In this document: one piece after another, positions 35,887-45,817 of the stretch
How positions within the stretch are numbered: position 1 is the first letter of the stretch
How the letters are laid out: each line of letters opens with the position of its first letter
Assembly: GCA_963782185.1 (NCBI GenBank)
Contig: CAWAJB010000029.1
Span: 62,001-126,000 of the forward strand
Length of the DNA: 64,000 nucleotides
Direction: 5' to 3'
From: RYN-230 sp963782185
GTDB lineage: Bacteria; Actinomycetota; Actinomycetes; Streptosporangiales; Streptosporangiaceae
Notes under the pieces: model-generated
The model's database searches: none
Told to the model about the DNA's origin: nothing
The model's input: the letters and a program-made list of their open reading frames with translations, nothing else
Translations under genes and position numbers: made by a program

Positions 35887-36420
35887 GTGACTGATCCGCC
35901 GGGCGGGCGCGCGGCGACTCCGCGCCGCCGTGAGATCGGGCTGGGGATGCTCCGCGCCCTCGCCACCACCACCGCGCTCGTCGCGCTGTATTACCTGCTC
36001 CCGCTGGACCATCTCGCGAACGTGTCGCTGGTGTTCACCCTGGTGGCCGGGCTGGTGATCCTGGTCGCCGTGGCCGCCTTGCAGTTGCGCGCAGTCCTGC
36101 GGGCCAAGTACCCGGGCGTCCGGGCGGCCGTGGCCCTCGCGGCCACCGTGCCGTTGTTCCTGCTCCTGTTCGCCTCGGCTTACTACGTGATGGCCAACGG
36201 CACGCCGGGCAGTTTCAGCCAGCAGCTCACCCGCACCGACGCGCTGTACTTCACCGTCACCACGTTTACCACCGTCGGCTTCGGCGACATTACCCCGGTC
36301 AGCCAGACGGCCCGGCTCGTGGTGACCGTGCAGATGCTCCTCGACCTGCTGGCCCTGGGCCTGGGCATCCGCGTGTTCATCGGCGCGGTCAAGCGGGCGC
36401 GGGAATCACAGTCCGGATGA
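35887..36420 (+). CDS. Potassium channel-family protein
   Basis: 177 residues with four membrane segments (about 23-40, 46-66, 80-101 and 143-165) and a pore loop carrying the selectivity filter TVGFGD at 129-134. This is the pore module of K+ channels of the KcsA/Kch type, with two additional helices in front. No cytoplasmic RCK or voltage-sensor domain is present. It stands alone and converges with the phosphatase gene 25 bp away. Confidence 0.87.
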   Translation: MTDPPGGRAATPRRREIGLGMLRALATTTALVALYYLLPLDHLANVSLVFTLVAGLVILVAVAALQLRAVLRAKYPGVRAAVALAATVPLFLLLFASAYYVMANGTPGSFSQQLTRTDALYFTVTTFTTVGFGDITPVSQTARLVVTVQMLLDLLALGLGIRVFIGAVKRARESQSG

Positions 36421-36445
36421 CCCAGTGCCGCCCGCCGGCCCGGGG

Positions 36446-37159
36446 CTAAGGCGCCAGGTGCGCGGTGTCGTTGTAGCCCCGGAGGATCCAGCGCTCGGGG
36501 GTGATGACCAGCCGGGAGATCGACGCGTTATCCGCGCCCAGGAACGCGAACGGCCGCGACCCGGTGGTCATGGCGAGCAGCGCGGCGATCACGCCGCCGT
36601 GCACGATGACCGCGACCCGCTGATCCGGATGGGCGGCCGCGATCCGCTTGATGGCGCCGCTGGTCCGGGCCGCGAACACCCCGGCGGGCTCGGCGCCCGG
36701 GATCACGTCCCAGCGTTCCTCGGCCCACATCCGCTCGGCGATGGGATGGTTCTCCGCGACCATCTTGCGGAACAGGCCCGCTTCCCACTCGCCCAGGTTG
36801 ACCTCGCGCAGGTCCGGCTCGACCTGCGGGGTCAGGCCGAGCCTCCCGGCCAGCGGCGCCGCGGTCTGCGCCGTCCGGCGCAGCGAGGTCATGTAGATGG
36901 CGTCGATGGGCGTCCTGGCCAGCCGCTCGGCCAGCCGCTCCGCCTGCTCACGCCCGTTCCCGGACAGTTCCGGGTCGGCGTGCCCGTCCATCAGCGGGAA
37001 TGGCTTGTCCATGTACGCGGCCTCGGACTCGCCGTGCCGGATCACCAGGATGTCGGTCGCGCCGGCCGGCGCCCGGAACCGGGCCTGCCGGTACGCGGTC
37101 GCACCGGGGTGCGTTTCGCGGCCGGTGCCGGCCGGGGGCTGGTTCTCGAGGCTGACCAC
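36446..37159 (-). CDS. Histidine phosphatase (phosphoglycerate mutase-like) family protein
   Basis: 237 residues. The RHGES motif with the catalytic His is at 41-45, the second His is in VIVHGGVIAALL near 180, and the acid/base Glu is in EVNLGEWEAGLF. The substrate of this large family (sugar phosphates, phosphoproteins, alpha-ribazole phosphate) cannot be told from the sequence. It is a single gene, divergent from the GMC oxidoreductase gene across 102 bp. Confidence 0.85.
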   Translation of the reverse strand: MVSLENQPPAGTGRETHPGATAYRQARFRAPAGATDILVIRHGESEAAYMDKPFPLMDGHADPELSGNGREQAERLAERLARTPIDAIYMTSLRRTAQTAAPLAGRLGLTPQVEPDLREVNLGEWEAGLFRKMVAENHPIAERMWAEERWDVIPGAEPAGVFAARTSGAIKRIAAAHPDQRVAVIVHGGVIAALLAMTTGSRPFAFLGADNASISRLVITPERWILRGYNDTAHLAP

Positions 37160-37261
37160 GTCCGCAGGGTAGCCCGCCGGGCTGCGCCGTTCGCGACCAG
37201 GTCCGGGGAGATCCCGCTATTGTGCGATGCGGCCGGTGCGGCCCGCGGCCAGGGAGGGCTG

Positions 37262-38987
37262 ATGGCTCCTGCAGAGTACGACTTCATCATCGTCGGCGGA
37301 GGCTCGGCCGGCAGTGCCCTCGCCAACCGCCTGTCCGCCGATCCCGGCACCCGGGTCCTCGTCCTGGAGGCCGGCCTGCCGGACTACCCGTGGGACGTGT
37401 ACATCCACATGCCGGCCGCGCTGACCTTCCCCATCGGCAACCGGTTCTACGACTGGGGTTATGAGTCCGAGCCCGAGCCGGACCTGAACGGGCGGCGCGT
37501 CTACCACGCCCGGGGCAAGGTGCTCGGCGGGTCCAGCAGCATCAACGGGATGATCTTCCAGCGCGGCAACCCGCTGGACTACGAGCGCTGGGCCGCGGAC
37601 CCGGGCATGGCGGACTGGGACTACGCGCACTGCCTGCCGTACTTCAAGAAAATGGAGACCTGCCTGGCTGGAGCCGACGAGTACCGGGGCGGCAGCGGCC
37701 CGCTGGTCCTGGAGCGCGGGCCGGCCACCGGCCCGCTGTTCCAGGCCTTCTTCGCCGCGGTGCAGCAGGCCGGGTACCCGCTGACCGACGACGTGAACGG
37801 CTACCGCCAGGAGGGCTTCGCCGCCTTCGACCGCAACATCCACCGCGGCCGCCGGCTGCAGCGCGGCCCGGGCCTACCTGCACCCGGTGATGAGCCGGCC
37901 CAACCTCGGCGTGACCTGCCGCGCCTACGCCACCAGGATCCTGTTCGAAGGCGAGCGGGCGGTCGGCGTGGAGTACCGCGAAGGCGGCGTGATCCCCGGT
38001 GCTGGCCGGGGCGGCACGGGCCGCGGCCGCGGGGAGGGCCCAGCCCGGCTGGTCCGCGGCCGCGAGATCGTCCTGTGCGGCGGCGCGATCAACACCCCGC
38101 AGCTGCTCCAGCTGTCCGGCGTCGGCCCGGCCGGCCTGCTTGAGGGGCTGGGCGTCCACATGGTCGCCGACCTGCCCGGCGTGGGCGAGAACCTCCAGGA
38201 CCACCTCGAGGTCTACGTGCAGTACGGGTCGAAGCTGCCGGTGTCGGTGGCGCCCGCCCTCAAGCTCCGCAACCGGCCCGCCGTCGGTGCGAAGTGGCTC
38301 TTCCTGCGCAGCGGCCCCGGCGCCACCAACCACTTCGAGGGCGGCGGCTTCATCCGCAGCAACGACGAGGTCCCCTACCCGAACCTCATGTACCACTTCC
38401 TGCCGATCGCGATCCGTTACGACGGCTCCTCGCCAGCCGGCGGGCACGGATACCAGGTGCACGTCGGGCCGATGTACTCCGATTCCCGCGGCTCGGTGCG
38501 GATCGTCTCCCGCGACCCCGCGGTCCACCCCGCGCTGCGGTTCAACTACCTGTCCACCCCGACCGACCGCCGGGAGTGGGCCGAGGCCATCCGGGTCACC
38601 CGGGACATCCTGAACCAGCCGGCGTTCGACGAGTACAATGCGGGGGAGCTCTCCCCGGGGGCGGAGGTCGCCACCGACGAGCAGATCCTCGACTGGGTCC
38701 GCCGCGACGCCGAGACCGCGCTGCACCCGTCGTGCACGGCCAAGATGGGCACCGGCGCCGACGCGGTCACCGACCCGGCCACGATGCGGGTGCACGGGCT
38801 GGAGGGGCTGCGGATCGTGGACGCGTCGGTGATGCCGTACATCACCAACGGCAACATCTACGCCCCGGTCATGATGACCGCGGAGAAGGCCGCCGACCTG
38901 ATCCTGGGCAACACCCCGCTGCCCCCGGAGCCGGTCCCCTTCTACCGTCACCAGCCGGGCCAGCCCGCGGCGGCCGGGCCCGGATGA
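37262..38987 (+). pseudogene. GMC-family oxidoreductase (choline-dehydrogenase-like), frameshifted
   Basis: FAD motif FIIVGGGSAGSALANRL at residues 9-25 and the second GMC signature GKVLGGSSSINGMIFQRG are in the first frame up to about 37858. From there the match continues in the next frame (SAARAYLHPVMSRPNLGV) through GGAINTPQLLQLSGVGP to the active-site histidine in HPSCTAKMG and the stop at 38987. An extra C in CTGCAGC at about 37859 would explain the change. Apart from this the gene is complete, so it is either freshly broken or misread. ATG 37262 has AGGGAGGG. The family oxidises alcohols such as choline. Confidence 0.85.
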
Positions 38988-40441
38988 CGGACCCGAGGGA
39001 CCCGCGGGGGCTGCGCGGGGACGCGCCGCTGCTGGACGGATGGCTGCGGTTCACCGCGCAGGCCGAGGCCGGTGAGCTCACCCCGATGAGCGTCCCCGGC
39101 CACAAGCAGCGCCGCGACCTCACCGGCGCCGTGACCGAGGGCGACGCGCCGCTCTACGGCGGGCTGGACACCATCAAGCACGCGGACGAGCTCCTGGCCG
39201 ATGCCGAACGCCGGGCCGCGGACCTGTGGGGCGCCGGCTGGTGCCGGTTCTCGGTGGCCGGCTCGACGCACGGGAACCAGGCGCTCGCGCTGGCCGCGGG
39301 CCAACCCGGCCGGCCGGTCGTGGTCACCCGGGCGCTGCACCGCTCGCTGCTGCTCGGCCTCGTGCTGGCCGGCCTGGACCCGGTGTGGGTGCTGCCGGAG
39401 ATCGACCCGGCGACCGGGCTGCCCGGCCCGGTCCCGGTCGGCGCGGTGCGGGACGCGCTGGCCCGCCACCCGGGCGCGTGCGCGGTGTTCCTCGGCGACC
39501 CGTCCTACGTGGGCACGACCGGCGACCTGGCCGGGCACGCGGCGGCCGCGCACGACGCCGGGATGCCGCTCCTGGTCAACGCGGCCTGGGCCGCGCACCT
39601 GGGCTTCCACCCGGGGCTGCCGCCGCACGCGCTGGCGGCCGGCGCGGACGCCATGGTGACCAGCGCGCACAAGGTCCTGCCCGCCTACACCCAGGGCGCT
39701 CTGGTGCTGGCCCGCACGGGGCGCCCGGGCTCTGCTGGCCTGGACCGGGCCCGCCTGGACCGGGCCTTCGAGGCGACGCACACGACCAGCCCGGCCGGCA
39801 CGATCATGGCCAGCATCGACGCGGCCCGGGCCCTGCTGGCCCGCGACGGCCAGGATCTCTGCGGCCGGCTCCTGCGCGCCGTGGCAGCGGCCAGGGACCG
39901 GCTGCGCCAGGTGCCGGGCCTGGCCGTGCTGGACGGCCCCGGGGTGGAGCCCGCCAAGCTGGTCGTCCTGCTGGCCGGGACCGGGGCGCACGGCAACGCG
40001 GTGGAGGCCGACCTCATCGCGGCGGGGATGCCGGTGGAGATGGCCGACCGGGACACGATCATCCCGATCGTCACCCTGGCCGACGACGAGACCACCGTGG
40101 CCCGCTTCAGCGCCACCCTCGCGGGCATCGTCGAGGCGCACCGCGGGCCGCCCCGGCGGCCGGTGCCGGCCGCGTCGTGGACGGTCATTCCGGACGTCGC
40201 CATGCCGCCACGGCAGGCCTTTTTTTGCCGCAACGAAACCCTGCCCGCCGCCCGGGCCGTCGGCCGGGTCAGCGGTGAGCTGGTGGCACCCTACCCACCG
40301 GGCGTGCCCGTGCTCGCCCCGGGTGAGGTGATCACCGTGGCGGCGCTGGACGCGCTGCGCGCGGCGCGGGCCGACGGCAGCCGGATCGCCTACGCCGCCG
40401 ATCCCACCCTGGCCACGTTCCAGGTCATCACCCGGCCGTAG
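38984..40441 (+). CDS. Orn/Lys/Arg decarboxylase-type fold I PLP enzyme
   Basis: 485 residues. SVPGHKQRRDL near 36, the SVAGSTHGNQALALA phosphate loop, and the Schiff-base lysine in SAHKVLPAYTQGAL (K230) mark the major PLP domain of bacterial lysine/arginine/ornithine decarboxylases. The N-terminal wing domain is absent, as in the compact actinobacterial and SpeA/Ldc-like group. ATG 38984 overlaps the GMC gene stop (ATGA), so the two were one operon. Products would be diamines or agmatine; the exact amino acid is not predictable. Confidence 0.84.
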   Translation: MTDPRDPRGLRGDAPLLDGWLRFTAQAEAGELTPMSVPGHKQRRDLTGAVTEGDAPLYGGLDTIKHADELLADAERRAADLWGAGWCRFSVAGSTHGNQALALAAGQPGRPVVVTRALHRSLLLGLVLAGLDPVWVLPEIDPATGLPGPVPVGAVRDALARHPGACAVFLGDPSYVGTTGDLAGHAAAAHDAGMPLLVNAAWAAHLGFHPGLPPHALAAGADAMVTSAHKVLPAYTQGALVLARTGRPGSAGLDRARLDRAFEATHTTSPAGTIMASIDAARALLARDGQDLCGRLLRAVAAARDRLRQVPGLAVLDGPGVEPAKLVVLLAGTGAHGNAVEADLIAAGMPVEMADRDTIIPIVTLADDETTVARFSATLAGIVEAHRGPPRRPVPAASWTVIPDVAMPPRQAFFCRNETLPAARAVGRVSGELVAPYPPGVPVLAPGEVITVAALDALRAARADGSRIAYAADPTLATFQVITRP

Positions 40442-40510
40442 GAGCCCGCTACCGGAAACAACCTTTACCGGCCCATTGTGGGCCGGGCCGCCGCGGCCTA
40501 GCCTGGGCCG

Positions 40511-42745
40511 ATGGATCTCGGGCGTGGGCGGGCAGGCGGACCAGGGCACCGGCGCGGTGCGGCGCGGGCGGGCGGGAGCCGGGCCGGTGCCGTGCGGGCG
40601 GGTGCGGCCCGGGCCTGGGCCGTGCGGACGGGCGTGATCCGGGCCTGGGCCGTGCGGGCGGGCGTGATCCGGGCCTGGGCGTGCGCCGCGGCGTTCAGCC
40701 TCGCGGCGGCCCTCCTCGCGGCGGCACCCGGTGCGGCCGGAACGGCCGCCGCCTCCGCCGCTTCCGCCGGCGGCGGGACGCCCGGCGGACCGGCGGCCGC
40801 CAAGATCTGCGCCGAGCCCTCCTCGGGGGGCGTGCTCACCACCGGGTCGCACCGCACCCCGGCCGGGGCGCCGGCGGCGGCGGTCCGGGTGGACCAGGTC
40901 GGCTACCCGTCCGGCGCGGCCAAGCTGGCCGAGATCATGACCAGGGCCAGGCCCCAGGGGGACCTGCGCTGGGTTGTCGTGCGGGCCGGGTCCTGCACGG
41001 TGGCCGCCTCCGGGGTGGCCCGCCAGGACCTCGGCGCCTGGAGCAAGCGTTACGGCTGGGTGTGGGCGGCCCGGTTCACCGGGGTCCGCGCGCCCGGCCG
41101 GTACCGGGTCGGGATCCTGGGCGACGCGTCGGCGGCGTCACCCTGGTTCACGATCGGCCCGGCCGCTCACCTCTACGCGCGGCCGCTGGCCAACGCGCTG
41201 TATTTCTTCGAGAACGAGCGGGACGGCCCGGACTTCATCCACACCGCGCTGCGCAGCGCGCCCGGCCACCTCAACGACGCCAGCGCGATGACCTACCGGA
41301 CCCCGCCGGTGGACAGCGACGGCAACTTCAAGGGCAGCCTGGCCCCGTACGCGACCGGGACGGCGATCAACGCGACCGGCGGCTGGTTCGACGCCGGGGA
41401 CTACCTGCACTTCGTGGAGACGACCAGCTACACCGAGGCGGTGCTGCTGCAGGGCGTCGCGTCGTTCCCCAGGCAGATGGGCTCTCGGTCCGGCGCGGAC
41501 TTCACCGGCGAGGTCAAGTTCGGCCTGGACTTCCTGCGGCGGATGTGGCACGAGCGCTCCCGCACCCTGTACTACGAGGTGGGCACGGGCGAGGCGAACA
41601 GCTACTACTTCGCGGACCACGACATCTGGCGGCTGCCCCAGGCCGATGACCACTACCGGGGCACCAACCCGCACTACCGCTACATCCGGCACCCGCCGGT
41701 CTTCCGGGCCGGCCGGCCCGGGGCGAAGATCAGCCCCAACCTGGCCGGACGGCTGGCCGCCGACTTCGCGCTGTGTTACCAGGTGCTGCACCGCTCCGAC
41801 CCGGGTTACGCCGACGGCTGCCTGCGCTCCGCCGAGACCATCTACTCCCTCGCCGACCCGCACTGGAAAGGCCACCTGATGACGGCCATCCCGTGGGACT
41901 TCTACCCGGAGACCAGCTGGCGGGACGACATGATGCTGGGCGCCACCGAGCTGGCCCGCGCCCTGCAGTCGGCCGGGCACTCCGGTGCTGCGCCCGCTGG
42001 CCTGCCCGTCCGCTCGGCGGGGACCTACCTGCGGGACGCGGCCGCCTGGGCCAGCGCCTGGATCCACAGCAAGCAGGCGCTGTCCGACACGCTGAACCTG
42101 TACGACGTGAGCGCGCTGGCCGACTACGAACTGGTCCTGGCCCTCCGCGGGCAGGATGCCAGCGGCCTGGCCGTGACCAGGGCGCAGCTCATGGCCGACC
42201 TGCGCGGGCAGATCGAGAAGGGCATCCACATCGCGGCCGGTGACCCGTTCGGCTTCGGGTTCGCCTGGGATCAGTGGGACACCACCACGCACGGCGCCGG
42301 GCTGACCGTGATGGCGGACGAGTACGACGCGCTGTCGGGCCGTCCCGTGTACGCGGCCTGGGCGCAGCGCTGGCTCGACGACATCCTGGGCAGCAACGCC
42401 TGGGGTGTCTCCCTCATCGTCGGGGACGGGACGGTGTACCCGGACTGCATGCAGCACCAGGTCGCGAACCTGGCCGGGTCGCTGGACGGGCAGCCGCCGG
42501 TCCTCGCCGGCGCGGCCGTCGAGGGACCGAACTCCTTCGCGGCCACCGGCACCGTGCCGAACATGCGGCGCTGCGCGGCTAACGCCCCCGGTGACGTCCC
42601 CTACGCGGCGTACAACGGGCAGAAGGCCGTGTTCGCCGACAACGTGCAGTCCTACTCCACCGTCGAGCCGGCCATCGACCTCACCGCCCTGACCCCGCTG
42701 GCCTTCGCCTGGCAGCAGGACGCGGCGCGCTCCGGCTGGCGCTAG
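40511..42745 (+). CDS. Secreted glycoside hydrolase family 9 protein (endoglucanase-like)
   Basis: 744 residues if started at 40511. A basic N-terminal region of three 10-residue repeats (AVRxGxxRAW) is followed by a hydrophobic leader (ACAAAFSLAAALLAAAPGA), so it is exported; GTG 40664 would give a more normal signal peptide. An Ig-like N-terminal domain (VRVDQVGYPSGAAKLAEI) precedes the (alpha/alpha)6 barrel with GGWFDAGDYLHFVE, which carries the catalytic base Asp, and the C-terminal DNVQSYSTVEPAIDLTA with the probable acid Glu. GH9 enzymes cleave beta-1,4-glucans. No carbohydrate-binding module is seen. Confidence 0.83.
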   Translation: MDLGRGRAGGPGHRRGAARAGGSRAGAVRAGAARAWAVRTGVIRAWAVRAGVIRAWACAAAFSLAAALLAAAPGAAGTAAASAASAGGGTPGGPAAAKICAEPSSGGVLTTGSHRTPAGAPAAAVRVDQVGYPSGAAKLAEIMTRARPQGDLRWVVVRAGSCTVAASGVARQDLGAWSKRYGWVWAARFTGVRAPGRYRVGILGDASAASPWFTIGPAAHLYARPLANALYFFENERDGPDFIHTALRSAPGHLNDASAMTYRTPPVDSDGNFKGSLAPYATGTAINATGGWFDAGDYLHFVETTSYTEAVLLQGVASFPRQMGSRSGADFTGEVKFGLDFLRRMWHERSRTLYYEVGTGEANSYYFADHDIWRLPQADDHYRGTNPHYRYIRHPPVFRAGRPGAKISPNLAGRLAADFALCYQVLHRSDPGYADGCLRSAETIYSLADPHWKGHLMTAIPWDFYPETSWRDDMMLGATELARALQSAGHSGAAPAGLPVRSAGTYLRDAAAWASAWIHSKQALSDTLNLYDVSALADYELVLALRGQDASGLAVTRAQLMADLRGQIEKGIHIAAGDPFGFGFAWDQWDTTTHGAGLTVMADEYDALSGRPVYAAWAQRWLDDILGSNAWGVSLIVGDGTVYPDCMQHQVANLAGSLDGQPPVLAGAAVEGPNSFAATGTVPNMRRCAANAPGDVPYAAYNGQKAVFADNVQSYSTVEPAIDLTALTPLAFAWQQDAARSGWR
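40587..40677. repeat. 30-bp tandem repeat in the GH9 leader
   Basis: Three units of about 30 bp beginning GCCGTGCGG and ending CGGGCCTGG encode AVRAGAARAW, AVRTGVIRAW and AVRAGVIRAW directly before the signal-peptide core. Confidence 0.75.
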
Positions 42746-42846
42746 TCCCGCCGGGGCCCCAGGTCAGGGGGACGCCCGGGCCGCGCCTCCACGACCCGGC
42801 TGGCCGCCCCGGAACCATCGGGGCCGGTGAGATAGCGTGAGGCCGT

Positions 42847-43416
42847 ATGACGGACGTGGAGCAGGACACTGCCACCCCGGCCCGGCGGCGTGTCGGCGTG
42901 CTGATCGGGGTGGCCGCGCTGGTGTACGCGGCCGATGTGATCAGCAAGGTGATCGTGGTGGCGACGCTCCGCGAGACCGTGCCTGTCCGGGTGGTCGGCC
43001 CGCTGCTCCGGCTGGACTACATCCGCAATCCCGGGGCCGCCTTCTCGCTCGGCGCGGACGGGTACACGGTGGTGTTCACGCTGATCGCGGCGGCGGTGAT
43101 CCTCGCGATCCTGCGGCTGGCCCGCACCCTGGCCAGCCGCCGCTGGGCGGTCGCGCTCGGCCTGCTGCTCGGGGGGGCGCTGGGCAACCTGACCGACCGG
43201 ATCGTCCGCAGCCCCGGACCGCTGCGCGGCTGGGTGGTCGACTTCATCCAGCTGCCGCACTGGCCGGTGTTCAACCTGGCCGACTCCGCCATCTGCTGCG
43301 CTGGCGCGCTGATGGTCCTGCTCACGGTCCTCGGCGTGCGCCCGGACGGCCACGTCGAGCGCCGAACCCGCGGTGCGCAGGCCCCCGGCGGCGGCGAGGC
43401 GGAAGCCATCCGCTGA
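42847..43416 (+). CDS. lspA: Lipoprotein signal peptidase (signal peptidase II)
   Basis: 189 residues with four membrane helices. The aspartyl-protease residues are D117 in GNLTDRI and D146 in FNLADSAI, and the region RLDYIRNPGAAFSLG is the conserved periplasmic segment. It removes signal peptides from diacylglyceryl-modified prolipoproteins in the cytoplasmic membrane. It is normally an rluD neighbour; here it stands alone between the GH9 gene and a convergent aldehyde dehydrogenase gene, so it may be a second copy. Confidence 0.93.
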   Translation: MTDVEQDTATPARRRVGVLIGVAALVYAADVISKVIVVATLRETVPVRVVGPLLRLDYIRNPGAAFSLGADGYTVVFTLIAAAVILAILRLARTLASRRWAVALGLLLGGALGNLTDRIVRSPGPLRGWVVDFIQLPHWPVFNLADSAICCAGALMVLLTVLGVRPDGHVERRTRGAQAPGGGEAEAIR

Positions 43417-43426
43417 GCCCAGGTCG

Positions 43427-43447
43427 GCTCAGCTCGACCCGCTGAGC
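43427..43447. terminator. Hairpin between convergent lspA and aldehyde dehydrogenase genes
   Basis: GCTCAGC and GCTGAGC form a perfect 7-bp stem with a 7-base loop, filling the 32-bp gap between the two stop codons. It could stop transcription in both directions. Confidence 0.45.
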
Positions 43448-43448
43448 T

Positions 43449-44903
43449 CTATCCGCTGAGGCGGGGCCCCGGGTACAGGATCGTCTTGGGCTCGGTGAAG
43501 GCCTCCATCGCGAACCGGCCGCCCACCCGGCCCCGCCCGCTCACCGACCCGGACCGGCCGCCGAACGGCAGATGCGACTCCCACACGTTGGTGGAGGCGT
43601 TCACGTTGACCCAGCCGGCCCGGGCCTGCTCCGCGAAGGCCAGGCCCCGCTCCAGGTCCCCGGTGAACACCGCCGCGGTCAGGCCGAACGGCGAGGAGTT
43701 GGTCAGCTCCAGCGCCTGCGCCGCGGACCTCACCTCGACGATCGGCACCACCGGCCCGAACGTCTCCTCGGTGGCGATCAGCATGTCGGTGGTCACCCCG
43801 TCCAGCACGGTTGGCTCTGCGTAGAGCGCGGTGGGGAAACCCGGGGCCCGCCGCCCGCCGTGGCGCAGCTTGGCCCCCCGGCTGACCGCGTCGGCCACGT
43901 GCCGGTCGAACTTGGCCGCGGTGGCCTCGTTGTTGAGCGGGCCCATCGTGGTCTGCGGATCGAACGGGTCGCCGAGACGGACCCGGTCCGCGGTGGCGTC
44001 GACCACCCGCTCGGTGAACTCCGCACGGACCGAGGCGTGCACCAGGAAGCGCTCGCCCGCCGTGCAGCTCTGGCCCGCGCACAGGTACGCGGCCTCCAGC
44101 GCCGCGCCGGCGGCCAGGTCCAGGTCCGCGTCCTCCAGGATCACCATCGGGCCGTTGCCGCCCAGCTCGAGCAGCTGCGTCTTGCCGGCCGCGCGCGCCG
44201 CGACCAGCCCGCCGGTGCCCACCGACCCGATGAAGCCCACAGCCGCCACCCCCGGGTGCCCGGCCAGCGCATCGCCGGCCACGGGCCCGGGGCCGGGCAG
44301 GAAGCTGAACACTCCCGGTGGCGTGCCCTCCGCCGCGATGATCCCGGCCAGCACCGCGCAGCACGCGCTGGTGCTCGGGGCGGGTACCCACACCACCGCG
44401 TTGCCCGCCGCCAGCGCGGGCGCGAACAGTTCCGCGCCCATCGTGTACGGCCAGTTCCACGGGCTGATCACGCCGACCACCCCGAGCGGCACCCGGGCGG
44501 TGATCACCCGGCGTCCCGCGGAGGTGGACGGGGGGAACGCCCCGTCCAGCCGCCGCACGTCCGCGGCCGCCATCCGGAAGTACTCGGCCAGCTCACCGAC
44601 CTCGTCGTAGGCCTCGGCGGCCAGCGGCTTGCCCTGGTCCAGGGTGAGCACCCGGGCCAGGTCATCGCGGCGGGCGAGAATGGCCCCCGCGACCCGCTCG
44701 CACCAGGCGGCCCGGTCGAACGCTGACCAGCCCGCCCAGTCCGGCCAGGCGCGGGCCGCCGCGCGCACGGCGTCGTCCACGTCCCCGGGACCGGCGATCG
44801 CGACCGAGGCGAACGCTTCCCCGGTCGCCGGGCTGGTCGCCGGGTCCGGGGCGGCGCGCCCGGGCCGCCACTGACCACCGACGTAGAGCAGGTGCTCGTC
44901 CAT
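43449..44903 (-). CDS. NAD(P)-dependent aldehyde dehydrogenase
   Basis: 484 residues. The catalytic residues are N150 (SPWNWP), E246 (LELGGNGPM) and C280 (GQSCTAGERF), and the Rossmann motif GFIGSVGTGG is present. The usual cofactor-binding Lys after strand 2 is replaced (VVWVPAPSTS), as in a known actinobacterial subgroup. ATG 44903 has GAGGAAAAT in front. It lies 40 bp after the IclR gene in the same direction, so the regulator probably controls it. It oxidises an aldehyde to an acid; 2-oxoglutarate semialdehyde from the KdaD-like enzyme is one possible, unproven substrate. Confidence 0.89.
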   Translation of the reverse strand: MDEHLLYVGGQWRPGRAAPDPATSPATGEAFASVAIAGPGDVDDAVRAAARAWPDWAGWSAFDRAAWCERVAGAILARRDDLARVLTLDQGKPLAAEAYDEVGELAEYFRMAAADVRRLDGAFPPSTSAGRRVITARVPLGVVGVISPWNWPYTMGAELFAPALAAGNAVVWVPAPSTSACCAVLAGIIAAEGTPPGVFSFLPGPGPVAGDALAGHPGVAAVGFIGSVGTGGLVAARAAGKTQLLELGGNGPMVILEDADLDLAAGAALEAAYLCAGQSCTAGERFLVHASVRAEFTERVVDATADRVRLGDPFDPQTTMGPLNNEATAAKFDRHVADAVSRGAKLRHGGRRAPGFPTALYAEPTVLDGVTTDMLIATEETFGPVVPIVEVRSAAQALELTNSSPFGLTAAVFTGDLERGLAFAEQARAGWVNVNASTNVWESHLPFGGRSGSVSGRGRVGGRFAMEAFTEPKTILYPGPRLSG

Positions 44904-44943
44904 ATTTTCCTCAGCCTCGTTTTCCTGGGCCTCCGGGAGTGCT

Positions 44944-45705
44944 TCAGCAGGCTGCGCAGAGACGTCCCAGCTCATCGAGCTGGAGGGGCGGCATCCGGTA
45001 GGCGGGCCCGGAAACCGACACGGCCGCCACGCATCCGCCGCCCGGGCCGAAGACCGGGGCCGCGACCGCGACCAGCCCATCCTCCAGTTCCGCGACCGCG
45101 GTGGCATAGCCGTCCCGGCGGACCCGGTCCAGTTCCGCGCGGAGCGCCGCCGGCGTGGTGATGGTGTGCTCGGTGTACTGCTCCAGGCTGGCAGGCGCGG
45201 GAATGGCGCCGAACGCGAGCAGGACCTTTCCGTTGGCCACCGCGTGCGGCCGGGTGCGCCGCCCGACCCAGCCGCCCGAGCAGCTGAGAATGTAGGTGCT
45301 CGCCACCTCGGCCACGTTCAGCACGTCCGGCCCGGCCGGCACCGCGAGATTGATGGTCTCGCCGGTCAGCTGGGAGAGCTTCTCCATCGCGGGCTGCATC
45401 GTGGCCACGATGTCGGCGCTGCGCAGCGCGACCGTGCCCAGCCGGATGATCTCGACTCCCAGCCGGTACCGCCGCCCTGACCGGGCCAGGAAGCCGGTCC
45501 GCTCCAGGGTGGCGGCCAGCCGCGAGGCGGTGGACTTGTGCACGCCCAGCGCCTCGGCTATGTCTGTCACACTGAGTTCCGGCCTGCGGTCCTCGAAGCT
45601 GGCGAGCAGCGTCAGCACGCGCTCGGCTGACTGGTAGGTTGCGCCCGCCGCAACCAGGCTCTCACGCACGCAACCAGAATGACCAAATTGCCGGTTCTGC
45701 GTCAA
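44944..45705 (-). CDS. IclR-family transcriptional regulator
   Basis: 253 residues: winged helix (LSVTDIAEALGVHKSTASRL near 44-63) and an IclR effector domain (AVANGKVLLAFGAIP, VRRDGYATAVAELEDGLVAVAAPVFG). The first 12 residues look unlike the family, so GTG 45669 may be the true start. It is followed by the aldehyde dehydrogenase gene and diverges from the nucleotidyltransferase gene. The IclR protein at the right end of the window (62200) is a relative with the same effector-domain pattern. Confidence 0.87.
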   Translation of the reverse strand: MTQNRQFGHSGCVRESLVAAGATYQSAERVLTLLASFEDRRPELSVTDIAEALGVHKSTASRLAATLERTGFLARSGRRYRLGVEIIRLGTVALRSADIVATMQPAMEKLSQLTGETINLAVPAGPDVLNVAEVASTYILSCSGGWVGRRTRPHAVANGKVLLAFGAIPAPASLEQYTEHTITTPAALRAELDRVRRDGYATAVAELEDGLVAVAAPVFGPGGGCVAAVSVSGPAYRMPPLQLDELGRLCAAC

Positions 45706-45817
45706 CTGCCGTCACGGGCGGCACATGGCATACTCGCTGTCGGGTTTCACCCCACGATGTGCTGGGCTGCCCGCCATTCCCGGCAGGTGCCCCCGAGCGA
45801 CGAGAGCAGGCCCGGGC

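Noticed and set aside
43427..43447. Fifth SorC-type operator
   Set aside because: Contains GCTC and GAGC but with reversed order and wrong spacing, and lies between two stop codons; interpreted as a terminator.
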